24,909 nucleotides of DNA from JTS-RE9 sp964649195 (GTDB lineage Bacteria > Planctomycetota > Phycisphaerae > Phycisphaerales > Phycisphaeraceae), in contig CAZYPK010000071.1 of the NCBI GenBank assembly GCA_964649195.1, positions 1-24,909 on the forward strand. The letters are read 5' to 3'. Position numbers and translations under genes: made by a program. Below the pieces are notes generated by a model. The model saw only the letters and a list, made by a program, of their open reading frames with translations. It had not been told where the DNA came from and searched no databases. Positions 14,518 through 22,156 of this stretch are shown here, one piece after another; the first letter of the stretch is position 1, and every line of letters starts with the position of its first letter.

Positions 14518-15354
14518 ATGGCTCGATTGGCAACTGTGGCCGCATTCGGGTTTCCCGACTTCAACCCTCCCACGTTGCTGTCCGTCTATCAGCGTCTGGG
14601 CTGCACCTCGCTCCAGTTCTATCGCAACGTGAAGAACCCGCCCTCCGTGAAGGAGGCGTTGGATGTCGCGCGTGCCCTGGGCATGACCTACGACTCGATT
14701 CATGGCGTGTTCGGGCCTGAGCATGATCCATCCTCGCCTGACGATGCGGTTCGCGCCACGGCCATCGAAACCTATCGCGGCGAAGGCGAGCTTGCGCTTC
14801 AACTTGGCGGAACCGGCGTCGTGGTGCATCCTGCGCCGATGTGTCCTGATCCGCCCAGCATCACCGACCAATCCCGCATCGGCCGCGTCGCCCCCATGCG
14901 GTCGAGCATGGAGGAACTGGCCCGCATCGGCGAGCGGCTTGGCGTGATCTACCTCATCGAAAACATCCCCGCCAACTATTATTTCGGTTCCCAGCCGCGG
15001 ATGCTGGCCCAAATGATTCGGCAGGTGGACTCGCCCAACCTTCGCATGTGCTTCGACACCGGCCACGCCCACATGACCACCGGCGCCTCGGTCGCGCAGG
15101 ACCTGGCCGATTGCCTGGATGTCATCTCCTATTTTCACATCAACGACAACGATCGCCGGCTCGATGCCCATCTCATCCCCGGCCAGGGCACCATCGACTG
15201 GCCCGCCGTCGCCGCGCAGATCGCCAAACTCCCGGCGGATACTTCGGTCATGCTCGAACTGTTTCACAGCGAAGCCGAAATGAACCGGCAGATCACCATC
15301 GGCCTGGGCGACAAACTCAGGCAATGGCTCGCGGTGGGACAAGGCGCCAACTAA
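14518..15354 (+). CDS. Sugar phosphate isomerase/epimerase-like TIM-barrel protein
   Basis: This 278-aa protein belongs to the xylose isomerase-like TIM-barrel superfamily (sugar isomerases, epimerases and AP endonuclease 2). Likely metal ligands are Glu148 (LIENIP), Asp180 (CFDTGHAH), His207 (YFHINDND) and Glu247 (MLELFH), with further His at 62 (SIHGVFG), 104 (VVVHPAP) and 183. The DTGH and HINDN motifs are typical of this group. GGAGG stands 7 bases before the ATG, and TACAAT at 14444-14449 may be its -10 box. It is divergent from nuoB and ends exactly where the convergent folP ends, with no gap. Substrate cannot be read from sequence; an endonuclease IV-like role is less likely, because the full set of nine metal ligands was not seen. 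Confidence 0.82.
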   Translation: MARLATVAAFGFPDFNPPTLLSVYQRLGCTSLQFYRNVKNPPSVKEALDVARALGMTYDSIHGVFGPEHDPSSPDDAVRATAIETYRGEGELALQLGGTGVVVHPAPMCPDPPSITDQSRIGRVAPMRSSMEELARIGERLGVIYLIENIPANYYFGSQPRMLAQMIRQVDSPNLRMCFDTGHAHMTTGASVAQDLADCLDVISYFHINDNDRRLDAHLIPGQGTIDWPAVAAQIAKLPADTSVMLELFHSEAEMNRQITIGLGDKLRQWLAVGQGAN

Positions 15355-16245
15355 TCAGCCGTTCGCCTCGGCGAACGAACGGTAATGGCCGCAAATCGCC
15401 CACGCCACATCCGCCGCCTGCCGGTTCGCTTCCACATCATGCACGCGAAATATTTTCACCCCGGCGGCGACACCCATCGCCGTCGTCGCGCAGGTCGCGC
15501 CGATCAGTTCCACAGGCGGTGCCGCCGTGCCGTCGCGGCGCGTGCAGATCGAACCCATGAACCGCTTGCGACTGGCGCCAAGCAGCACCGGAAACCCCAG
15601 CGCCACGAAACGATCCAGCGACCCCAGCAGCGACAGATTGTGCTCGCGCGTCTTGCCGAAGCCGATGCCCGGATCGAGGATGATCCGCTCCCGCCGCACA
15701 CCCGCCTTCAGCGCAGCCTCGGCCTGCGTTTGCAGATGGTCCGTCACCTCGCGCACCACATCGTCATACTGCGGATTCTGTTGCATCGTGCCGGGTTCAC
15801 CCTGCATGTGCATCAGCGCGATCGGCGCGTTTCGCTCTGCCGCGAGTGTGAACATGCCTTCATCTTCGCGTCCCGCCGAGACGTCATTGAGCATCGCCGC
15901 CCCCGCATCCAGCGCCGCCGCCGCGACTGCGCTGCGCGTCGTGTCGATGCTGATGATGACCTGCCTGCCCGCTTCGCCTTCATCATCCAGCGCCTTTCGC
16001 AAAGCGGCAATCACCTGCACCACGCGCCGAATCTGCTCCGCTTCACCGATGCGCTGCGAGCCTGGCCGCGTGGATTCCCCGCCCACATCGATGATGTCGG
16101 CGCCTTGTCCATATAGGGCAAGGCCGTGCCGCACCGCCGCGTTTAGCTCGACATGGCGGCCACCATCGGAAAAGGAATCCGGCGTCACATTCAAAATGCC
16201 CATGATCAGAGGGCGCATCGCCTTGTCCTGAAAATTCAATGCCAT
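15355..16245 (-). CDS. folP: Dihydropteroate synthase FolP
   Basis: FolP condenses p-aminobenzoate with hydroxymethyl-dihydropterin diphosphate in folate synthesis and is the sulfonamide target. The 296-aa product shows both family signatures: MGILNVTPDSFSDGG (15-29) and IIDVGGESTRPGS (51-63). It also has SIDTTRS (99-105), MLNDVSAG (118-125), ILDPGIGFGKT (189-199), GASRKRF (223-229) and RVHD (267-270). The start at 16245 has AGAGGA just upstream, a ribosome binding site that is itself part of a 9-bp tandem repeat. The last residues, SFAEANG, are coded by a family B palindrome. The stop codon directly abuts that of the convergent TIM-barrel gene. Confidence 0.96.
   Translation of the reverse strand: MALNFQDKAMRPLIMGILNVTPDSFSDGGRHVELNAAVRHGLALYGQGADIIDVGGESTRPGSQRIGEAEQIRRVVQVIAALRKALDDEGEAGRQVIISIDTTRSAVAAAALDAGAAMLNDVSAGREDEGMFTLAAERNAPIALMHMQGEPGTMQQNPQYDDVVREVTDHLQTQAEAALKAGVRRERIILDPGIGFGKTREHNLSLLGSLDRFVALGFPVLLGASRKRFMGSICTRRDGTAAPPVELIGATCATTAMGVAAGVKIFRVHDVEANRQAADVAWAICGHYRSFAEANG
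15360..15377. repeat. Palindromic repeat, family B, forming the folP 3' end
   Basis: CGTTCGCC-TC-GGCGAACG is preceded by AGC and followed by AACGG. It supplies the last codons of folP and lies at the junction of two convergent genes, where it could also act as a terminator hairpin for both. Confidence 0.85.
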
Positions 16246-16252
16246 CGTGTTT

Positions 16253-16279
16253 CCTCTGTGTCCTCTGTGTTCTCTGTGG
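16253..16279. repeat. Three 9-bp tandem units (ACACAGAGG on the minus strand)
   Basis: The plus strand reads CCTCTGTGT twice and then TCTCTGTGG. On the minus strand the last unit supplies the AGAGGA ribosome binding site of folP. This word resembles intergenic repeats seen in many environmental bacterial genomes. Confidence 0.8.
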
Positions 16280-16328
16280 TTCAAATCTTGATTCGCAAGC
16301 ACACATCAATCGCGCACCAGCCGCAGGC

Positions 16329-17237
16329 TTACGTCTGGCGGCTCGGATCAGTCACCCGATCGCAGAACGCATTCACCAGTTCGATCAGCGCCCGTCCCTG
16401 CGGCGAAGGCTCGCGTTCCAGCCGCATCGGGTTCGAGGTGTTGAACACATGCGTTGCGCCTTCGATGATCTCCAGTGTCGATCGCGGTGCGGCCCCGGCG
16501 ATCTTCTCCGCGGAATCCACGCCCACGGTCATGTCATCCGTGCCGTGAATCACCTGCATCGGGCATGGCACGCGACCGGCCGCGATCACCGGATCAAACG
16601 CATCGGGGTTGTGTTCGATCTCCTTGAGCCAGGGCAGGCCGATGCGCAGCATCTGTTTGGTGCGCTGTGATGGCGAATCGAGATGACCCTGGGTGTAAAG
16701 CGTCTGCTTGTCACTCTCGTGCAGCCAGAACGCACGGTGCGGCGAGGCGCAGGGAATCACGCCGACGGGCAGCGGCGTTGCCCCAAGCTTCGGATACTTC
16801 GTCGGCGCAAACGCCCGTGCCGCGGTGAGCAGCACCGTCACCCCGCCACGGCTGTGGCCATACCAGATCTGCGGCAATTCCTTCGATGAACCAAACGCGG
16901 GCGGCGCCCCTTCGTGCGCTGCAATGGCCACCTGTCGCAGATCGAAAATCTGTCTGCCCCATGTGTCTTTTTCAAAAAGGTCCGGCCGCTCGAAAGTGTC
17001 GAGCCGGTTGGTCATGCCGCTGTGGCTGAAGTTGAAACGGTGGGCGATGTAACCGTTCATCGCCGCGTGGTGCGCGATGCCGGGCAGGATGCCGTAGTCC
17101 TTGTAGCCCTTGAATCCATGACAGATCAGCAGCACGCCGCGGGGCGGAATCTGCGCCGGTGGCAGATGGGTGCTCCCGAGAATCATTTCACCATCGGAGC
17201 CGGGGATCGACCAGTCGAGCGTGTGCATGAAACGCAT
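16329..17237 (-). CDS. Alpha/beta hydrolase
   Basis: The product is a 302-aa serine hydrolase of the alpha/beta fold with no signal peptide. The oxyanion segment is LLICHGFKGYKD (36-47), the nucleophile elbow is GHSRGG with Ser129, the acid is Asp234 or Asp235 in HGTDDMTV, and the base is His263 in GATHVFN. The layout resembles dienelactone-hydrolase and acyl-peptidase-like esterases of environmental bacteria. The substrate is unknown. Met4 is an equally possible start, and no strong ribosome binding site is visible for either. It follows folP upstream on the same strand with an 83-bp gap, so it could lie in one transcript with folP. Confidence 0.87.
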   Translation of the reverse strand: MRFMHTLDWSIPGSDGEMILGSTHLPPAQIPPRGVLLICHGFKGYKDYGILPGIAHHAAMNGYIAHRFNFSHSGMTNRLDTFERPDLFEKDTWGRQIFDLRQVAIAAHEGAPPAFGSSKELPQIWYGHSRGGVTVLLTAARAFAPTKYPKLGATPLPVGVIPCASPHRAFWLHESDKQTLYTQGHLDSPSQRTKQMLRIGLPWLKEIEHNPDAFDPVIAAGRVPCPMQVIHGTDDMTVGVDSAEKIAGAAPRSTLEIIEGATHVFNTSNPMRLEREPSPQGRALIELVNAFCDRVTDPSRQT

Positions 17238-17249
17238 CGTAGATTTAGC

Positions 17250-17267
17250 CGTTCGCCTTGGCGAACG
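17250..17267. repeat. Palindromic repeat, family B, upstream of the hydrolase gene
   Basis: CGTTCGCC-TT-GGCGAACG lies 12 bp upstream of the hydrolase start codon. With its flanks (ATTTAGC before, AAGG after) it is the inverse of the copy at 23079-23096, with paired changes in both arms. Confidence 0.88.
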
Positions 17268-17285
17268 AAGGATTCATGGAAAACA

Positions 17286-17425
17286 CAAATGACAAAGATC
17301 AAATTCCAAACAAGCTCCAATCAAGAAAAACAAGGCGGAAATCATGTGCTGCCTGGTTTTCATTCTTTTTGCCTTTTACATTTGGAGCTTGTTTGATATT
17401 TGGTGCTTGCCATTTGGAGTTTCAT
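17286..17425. repeat. AT-rich dispersed repeat with inverted arms
   Basis: The right half (17380-17403) is a 23/24 match to 141-164. Its inverse, centred on CCAAACAAGCTCCAA, is at 17306-17320, so the element has imperfect inverted arms around a core of about 60 bp. It fills most of the 234-bp spacer between the hydrolase and the next TIM-barrel gene. No promoter was recognised inside with confidence. Confidence 0.75.
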
Positions 17426-17471
17426 CTCATTGCCTTGAACGGCGAACGGAAATTTTCGTTAATCTTTCATC

Positions 17472-18308
17472 ATGAAATTCGCCATCTGCAACGAAACGTA
17501 CCAGGGCTGGGAACTGCCCCGCATCTGCGAGCACGTGAAATCCTGCGGCTACGACGGCCTGGAAATCGCGCCCTTCACGCTGCACGAAGACCCAAGGCTG
17601 ATGACCGAGGAACAAGCCGAGGCTGTGGGTGATGTCGTTCGCGCGGCAGGTCTGGAGGTCGTCGGTCTCCACTGGCTTCTCGTCAAACCCGAAGGCATGC
17701 ACATCACCACGGATGATGCGCAGGTGCGGCAGAGAACTGCGGAGTTTGGCAGACATCTCGTGCGTCTTTGCGCTGCGATGGGGGGAGCTTCCGGGGGCGC
17801 TTCCGGGGGGATCATGGTCTGGGGCAGTCCGAAACAGCGCAGCCTTGGCGAAGGCGTGAAGTATGAAGATGGTTTTGCGCGGGCGGTGGAGATTCTCCGT
17901 TCCATCAGCGAGACCGCCGGGCCGTTGGGGGTGCGCATTGCGATGGAGCCGCTCACCACGAAGGAGACGAATTTCCTTACCACCGCGGCGGAGACGATCA
18001 GGTTCATCAAGGCGGTGGATCATCCCGCGTGCCGGCTTCATCTGGATGTGAAGGCGATGTCCGGTGAATCATTGCCGATCCCGCAGATCATCGCGGCAAG
18101 CAAGGCTCACACGATTCACTTCCACGCCAACGACCCCAACCTGCGCGGGCCGGGTTTCGGTGAAGTCGATTTCGTGCCGATCGCCAAGGCTTTGCGCGAT
18201 GCGGAATATGAGGGATATGTTTCGGTGGAGGTCTTCGATTACACGCCGGACCCGCAGACGATCGCGGAGAAGAGCATTGAATATTTGAAGAGGACGTTTG
18301 GGGTGTGA
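17472..18308 (+). CDS. Sugar phosphate isomerase/epimerase-like TIM-barrel protein
   Basis: This 278-aa xylose isomerase-like TIM-barrel enzyme is distinct from the one at 14518. Probable metal ligands are Glu159 (IAMEPL), Asp192 (LHLDVKAM), His218 (IHFHAND) and Glu253 (VSVEVFDY), the pattern of ketose 3-epimerase and hydroxypyruvate isomerase relatives. GSPKQRS (118-124) is a loop seen in this subgroup. Residues 103-113 (MGGASGGASGG) contain a 12-bp in-frame tandem duplication at 17786-17809, lengthening a glycine loop. No clear ribosome binding site precedes the ATG. It is convergent with metH. The sugar substrate is unknown. Confidence 0.83.
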   Translation: MKFAICNETYQGWELPRICEHVKSCGYDGLEIAPFTLHEDPRLMTEEQAEAVGDVVRAAGLEVVGLHWLLVKPEGMHITTDDAQVRQRTAEFGRHLVRLCAAMGGASGGASGGIMVWGSPKQRSLGEGVKYEDGFARAVEILRSISETAGPLGVRIAMEPLTTKETNFLTTAAETIRFIKAVDHPACRLHLDVKAMSGESLPIPQIIAASKAHTIHFHANDPNLRGPGFGEVDFVPIAKALRDAEYEGYVSVEVFDYTPDPQTIAEKSIEYLKRTFGV

Positions 18309-18329
18309 ATGAAGAAACCCACGCAGGGG

Positions 18330-18357
18330 AAACCCACGCACAGGAGTGCGTGGGCTT
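18330..18357. terminator. Hairpin between convergent genes, family D palindrome
   Basis: CCCACGCAC (18333-18341) and GTGCGTGGG (18346-18354) form a perfect 9-bp stem with an AGGA loop, extended by A-T pairs. It lies between the TIM-barrel gene stop and the metH stop, and AAA/TTT flanks give short T-runs in both directions. It may end transcription from both sides. A half-copy (GAAACCCACGCA) precedes it at 18315-18326. Confidence 0.7.
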
Positions 18358-18395
18358 TGTGTTTGAATCCGACCTCTGAATGCTGACCGCTTTCT

Positions 18396-21300
18396 TCACA
18401 CGTTGAAATACTTGGCTTCGGGGTGGTGTACGATGAGGGCGCTGGTGCTTTGTTCCGGGTCGATCTGCCAGTTTTCGGTGAGTATGCAGCCGATGCGCTC
18501 GGGTTTGAGCAGGCGGAAGAGTTTTTCCTGATCGCTCATGTCGGGGCAGGCCGGGTAGCCGAAGCTGTAGCGCGAGCCTCGGTAATGCTGCGTGAAAAGG
18601 TCGCGCACCTTCGGGCTGTCCTCGTCGGCGATGGAGAGTTCCTGTCGCACGCGCTTGTGCCACATCTCCGCCAGGGCCTCGGCACATTCGACCGCCATGC
18701 CGTGCAGGTAGAGATACTCGGCGTAATTGTTCGCCTCGAAGAGCGCCTTGGTGCGCTTGCTCGCTTCGTGTCCCATGGTGACACAGGTGAGGGCGAGCAC
18801 ATCTTTTTCACCTGATTCCTTCGCGCGGAAGAAATCGCTGATGCACAGCCGCTGCCTGCCGGGTTGGCGCGGGAAGGTGAATCGCTCGATTTCCTTTTCG
18901 TGATCGACGGGATCAAACACGATCAGGTCATCGCCGTTGCGGGGGTCGGAATTGCACGGGAAATAACCGTAAACCACCTGCGGCTGGAGGATATTCTCAT
19001 CCTTGCACTGCTTTTTCAGGCGATCGAAGATCGGATCGATTTCATCCCAGAGCTGGGCATCGTAATCGTCCTGCGACTGTTTGCCTTTTTTGAACTGCCA
19101 CTGGCCGCGGTAGAGGGCGACCTTGTTCACGAAGGCGTAAATGTCGTCGAGCTTGATTTTTTCGACGATGCGATCGCCGAGGAACGGGGGTTTGGGGATG
19201 GGGATATCGGTGCGCACGCCGGAGCGCTCCACGGTGGCTGAAGCCACCGTGCCTGCGAGCTTGATTTGTTCGAGGGCTTCGAGTTTGGCATCGACATCGG
19301 CGCGTTTGGTCAGCCGCGCTTCGATTTCGCCGTCGATCTCCGCGGCTTTTCCGCTTTGCAACAGGTCCATGATGCGCAGGCCCTCGAAGGCGTCGCGGCC
19401 GTGATAGACCTTGCCCTGATAGACATTGCGCAGATGGCTTTCGCAGTAATGTTTCGAGAGGGCTGCGCCGCCGAGGAGGATCGGCGCGGTGACGCCCAGG
19501 GTGTTGAGTTCCTTGAGGTTGTCCTCCATGACGTTGACGGACTTGACGAGGAGGCCGGACATGCCGATGGCGTCGGCCTTGTGCTTGCGCCAGGCGTCGA
19601 GAATGGCGGCGACGGGCTGCTTGATGCCCAGGTTGTAAACGGTGTAGCCGTTGTTGGTGAGGATGATATCGACGAGATTTTTGCCGATGTCGTGTACATC
19701 GCCCTTGACGGTGGCGAGGATGACTTTGCCCTTGGTTTCGCCTTCGACTTTGTCCATGTACTGCTCAAGATGAGCGACCGCCATCTTCATGACCTCGGCG
19801 GATTGCAGCACGAAGGGGAGCTGCATCTGGCCTGAGCCGAAGAGTTCGCCGACGACCTTCATGCCGGCGAGCAGGTGATCGTTGATGATGATCAGCGGCT
19901 CGTATTTCGCGCGGGCCTCTTCGAGGGTTTCGATGAGGTTTTTCTTTTCGCCGTCGATGATGTGTTTTTGAAGTTGTTCTTCGAGGGTGAGGGACTCCAC
20001 GGGGGCTGAAACCCCCGTGCCTGCGGCCTGGGCGTCATCGAAGAGGTTGATGAAAATCTGGAGCGGGTCTTTGGTGAGGGAGCCGTCCTTGAGTTCGACT
20101 GCCTGCTCGGGCCAGCGGTTGTAGATCAGTTCCAGCGCGGCGGCCCACTGCGCATCGGGGATGCGATTCTTAGGCAGAATCTTCGAGGAATGCACGATGG
20201 CGCTGGTCAGGCCCGCTTCGGTCAGTTCGTGCATGAAGGCGCTGTTGAGCACCACGCGCGCCGCAGGTTTCAGGCCGAAGCTGACGTTGGACAAGCCCAC
20301 CGTCGTCTGACAGTTGGGGAAGCGCGTGCTGATTCGGCGGACGCCTTCGATCGTCTCCAACGCGGACCGGCGATCCTTGTCCATGCCGGTGGAAATCGGC
20401 AGCACCAGCGGATCGAAGAAGATGTCCTCTTCAGGCAGGCCGTACTTGTTCATCGCCATGTCGCGCATTCGTGCCGCGATCGATTCCTTGCGGTCGGCGG
20501 TTCGCGCCATCGCCTCCTGCGGGTCTTCATCGATGGTGCCGAAGACGAGGGCTGCGCCGTAGGTTCTGGCGAGGTTCACCATCCGGGCGAATTTTTCCTC
20601 GCCATCTTCGAGGTTGGCGGAGTTGATGATGCACTTGCCACCGGCGCACTTGAGGCCGGCTTCGATGATGGCGGGCTGCGTGGAGTCGAGCATGAGCGGG
20701 GCGTTGACCTGCCTGACAAAGCGATGCACGATGTCGGCCATGTCCTTGGCATTGTTTCGACCGGCGTAATCGACGTTCACATCGATCACATGCGAGCCTT
20801 TGCGCGTCTGCTCGCGAGCCAGGCTGACCATGCCATCCCAGTCCTCCTTTTCGAGGAGCTTCTTGAAGGCGCGGGAACCGGAGGCATTGGTCCGCTCGCC
20901 GACGTTGAGGATCGAAGCATCCTGCCGGTATTCGACGGGGGTGTAGAGCGAAGAGCACGCAGGGGCGGCGATCTTTTTGGCGATTGCCACTTGTGGCGTG
21001 GCAACGCCGACGGCTTCGATCAGTTTCTGAATGTGCGCCGGTCGTGTGCCGCAGCAGCCGCCCACCATGTTGACGCCGAACTCGCCGACGAACCGTTTCA
21101 TCTGCGCGGCGAAGGATTCCGGGGTGAGCGGAAACTCGGTGCGTCCTTCGACGAGGGTGGGGATGCCCGCGTTGGGAAGGATGGAAATTTTTTTGCCCCA
21201 GTATTCGCCGAGGTAGCGCACGTGCTCGCTCATCTCGGTCGGGCCGGTGGCGCAGTTCATGCCCAGCGAGAGGATGGGATAAGGCTTCAGGGCGGTGACG

Positions 21301-21938
21301 ACGGCGGCGATTTCGCTGCCCATGAGCATGGTGCCGGTCTGTTCGATGGTGACCTGCACCATGATGGGGATGTCATCGGGCGTCTTCTTCGCTTCGTTGA
21401 GCGCCTTCAGACAGGCGTTGATCGCGCATTTGACCTGAAGCAGATCCTGGGCTGTTTCAATGAGCAGGACATCGACGCCGCCTTCGATCAGGCCGCGCAC
21501 CTGCTCGGCGTAGGATTCGAGCATGATGTCCCAGGTGGTGTTGTTGAGCGTGATGAGCTGCGTGCCCGGTCCGATGGAACCGGCGACAAAGCGCGGCCCC
21601 CCGGAAGCGTCGGGCGTGGCATATTTGTCGGCAGCGGCGCGGGCGATGCGGGCGGCCTTGATGTTGATCTCGCGGACGCGATCCGAGAGGTCCTGGTCGG
21701 CCATGGTGATGACGTTGCCGTTGAAGGTGTCGGTCTCGACGACATCGCACCCGATCTTGTAGAAGGATTCGTGAATCTCCTGAATCACATCGGGCCGGCC
21801 AAGCACCAGTGCCTCGGTGCAGTTTTCGCGGCCCAGGTAATCCTTCTCAATGTCCAATGGATATTCGTGGATGGAAGTGCCCATGGCGCCATCGAAAAAC
21901 AGAACGCGACTGGCAAGCTCTTGAAGAAAACGACTCAT
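18396..21938 (-). CDS. metH: Cobalamin-dependent methionine synthase MetH
   Basis: MetH transfers a methyl group from methyltetrahydrofolate through cobalamin to homocysteine. The 1180-aa product has all modules: the homocysteine domain with zinc Cys in NCATG (about 228) and GGCCGT (about 292-293), and the pterin domain from VGERTNASG (about 341) to about 620. The cap and B12 domain carry DVHDIGKN (His749 is the lower cobalt ligand), and the reactivation domain (about 910-1180) ends in HHPEAKYF. Length is close to the E. coli enzyme (1227). Two palindrome-coded peptides, AGTGVSAPVE (about 640-650) and AGTVASATVE (about 895-905), sit exactly at the two later domain linkers. No cobalamin or SAM riboswitch was recognised in the upstream spacer. 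Confidence 0.97.
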   Translation of the reverse strand: MSRFLQELASRVLFFDGAMGTSIHEYPLDIEKDYLGRENCTEALVLGRPDVIQEIHESFYKIGCDVVETDTFNGNVITMADQDLSDRVREINIKAARIARAAADKYATPDASGGPRFVAGSIGPGTQLITLNNTTWDIMLESYAEQVRGLIEGGVDVLLIETAQDLLQVKCAINACLKALNEAKKTPDDIPIMVQVTIEQTGTMLMGSEIAAVVTALKPYPILSLGMNCATGPTEMSEHVRYLGEYWGKKISILPNAGIPTLVEGRTEFPLTPESFAAQMKRFVGEFGVNMVGGCCGTRPAHIQKLIEAVGVATPQVAIAKKIAAPACSSLYTPVEYRQDASILNVGERTNASGSRAFKKLLEKEDWDGMVSLAREQTRKGSHVIDVNVDYAGRNNAKDMADIVHRFVRQVNAPLMLDSTQPAIIEAGLKCAGGKCIINSANLEDGEEKFARMVNLARTYGAALVFGTIDEDPQEAMARTADRKESIAARMRDMAMNKYGLPEEDIFFDPLVLPISTGMDKDRRSALETIEGVRRISTRFPNCQTTVGLSNVSFGLKPAARVVLNSAFMHELTEAGLTSAIVHSSKILPKNRIPDAQWAAALELIYNRWPEQAVELKDGSLTKDPLQIFINLFDDAQAAGTGVSAPVESLTLEEQLQKHIIDGEKKNLIETLEEARAKYEPLIIINDHLLAGMKVVGELFGSGQMQLPFVLQSAEVMKMAVAHLEQYMDKVEGETKGKVILATVKGDVHDIGKNLVDIILTNNGYTVYNLGIKQPVAAILDAWRKHKADAIGMSGLLVKSVNVMEDNLKELNTLGVTAPILLGGAALSKHYCESHLRNVYQGKVYHGRDAFEGLRIMDLLQSGKAAEIDGEIEARLTKRADVDAKLEALEQIKLAGTVASATVERSGVRTDIPIPKPPFLGDRIVEKIKLDDIYAFVNKVALYRGQWQFKKGKQSQDDYDAQLWDEIDPIFDRLKKQCKDENILQPQVVYGYFPCNSDPRNGDDLIVFDPVDHEKEIERFTFPRQPGRQRLCISDFFRAKESGEKDVLALTCVTMGHEASKRTKALFEANNYAEYLYLHGMAVECAEALAEMWHKRVRQELSIADEDSPKVRDLFTQHYRGSRYSFGYPACPDMSDQEKLFRLLKPERIGCILTENWQIDPEQSTSALIVHHPEAKYFNV
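19230..19251. repeat. In-frame palindrome in metH (family C, copy 2)
   Basis: CACGGTGGCT and AGCCACCGTG form a perfect 10-bp stem around GA. The copy lies at the linker between the cobalamin domain and the reactivation domain. It shares reading frame and outer flanks (GCAGG before and GAG after, in the sense direction) with 19998-20019. Confidence 0.92.
19998..20019. repeat. In-frame palindrome in metH (family C, copy 1)
   Basis: CACGGGGGCT and AACCCCCGTG form a stem with one non-canonical position that becomes a U-G wobble in the metH mRNA. It lies at the linker between the pterin domain and the cobalamin cap domain, in the same frame as the copy at 19230-19251. Confidence 0.92.
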
Positions 21939-21989
21939 GGCTCAAAGCATCCTTTCATCCGGATGGATAGATGATAGCAGGGGAAGAGC

Positions 21990-22087
21990 GAAGTTTCGAG
22001 TTCCGGGTTCCGGGTTCCGAGTTGGAAGACATCAGAATCGGTTCCCCTGCCTTCAACTCGGAACCCGGAACTCGAAACCCGGAACTT
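21990..22087. repeat. Inverted repeat of GGGTTCC/GGAACCC words between metH and uppP
   Basis: The left arm 21990-22028 and right arm 22051-22087 are imperfect inverse copies made of GAGTTCCGGGTTCC words, with a 22-bp spacer. It occupies nearly half of the divergent spacer between metH and uppP. No riboswitch-like or clear promoter structure was seen in the rest, apart from a small CCGATA/TATCGG palindrome at 22103-22117. Confidence 0.78.
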
Positions 22088-22156
22088 CACATCGGCATCT
22101 GACCGATACACTATCGGCACTCTGCAGGGACACACAGCAAGACAGACGGGAGTTCT

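Noticed and set aside
21939..22156. Cobalamin or SAM riboswitch upstream of metH
   Set aside because: The spacer contains the GGGTTCC inverted repeat and no recognisable riboswitch core such as a B12-box.
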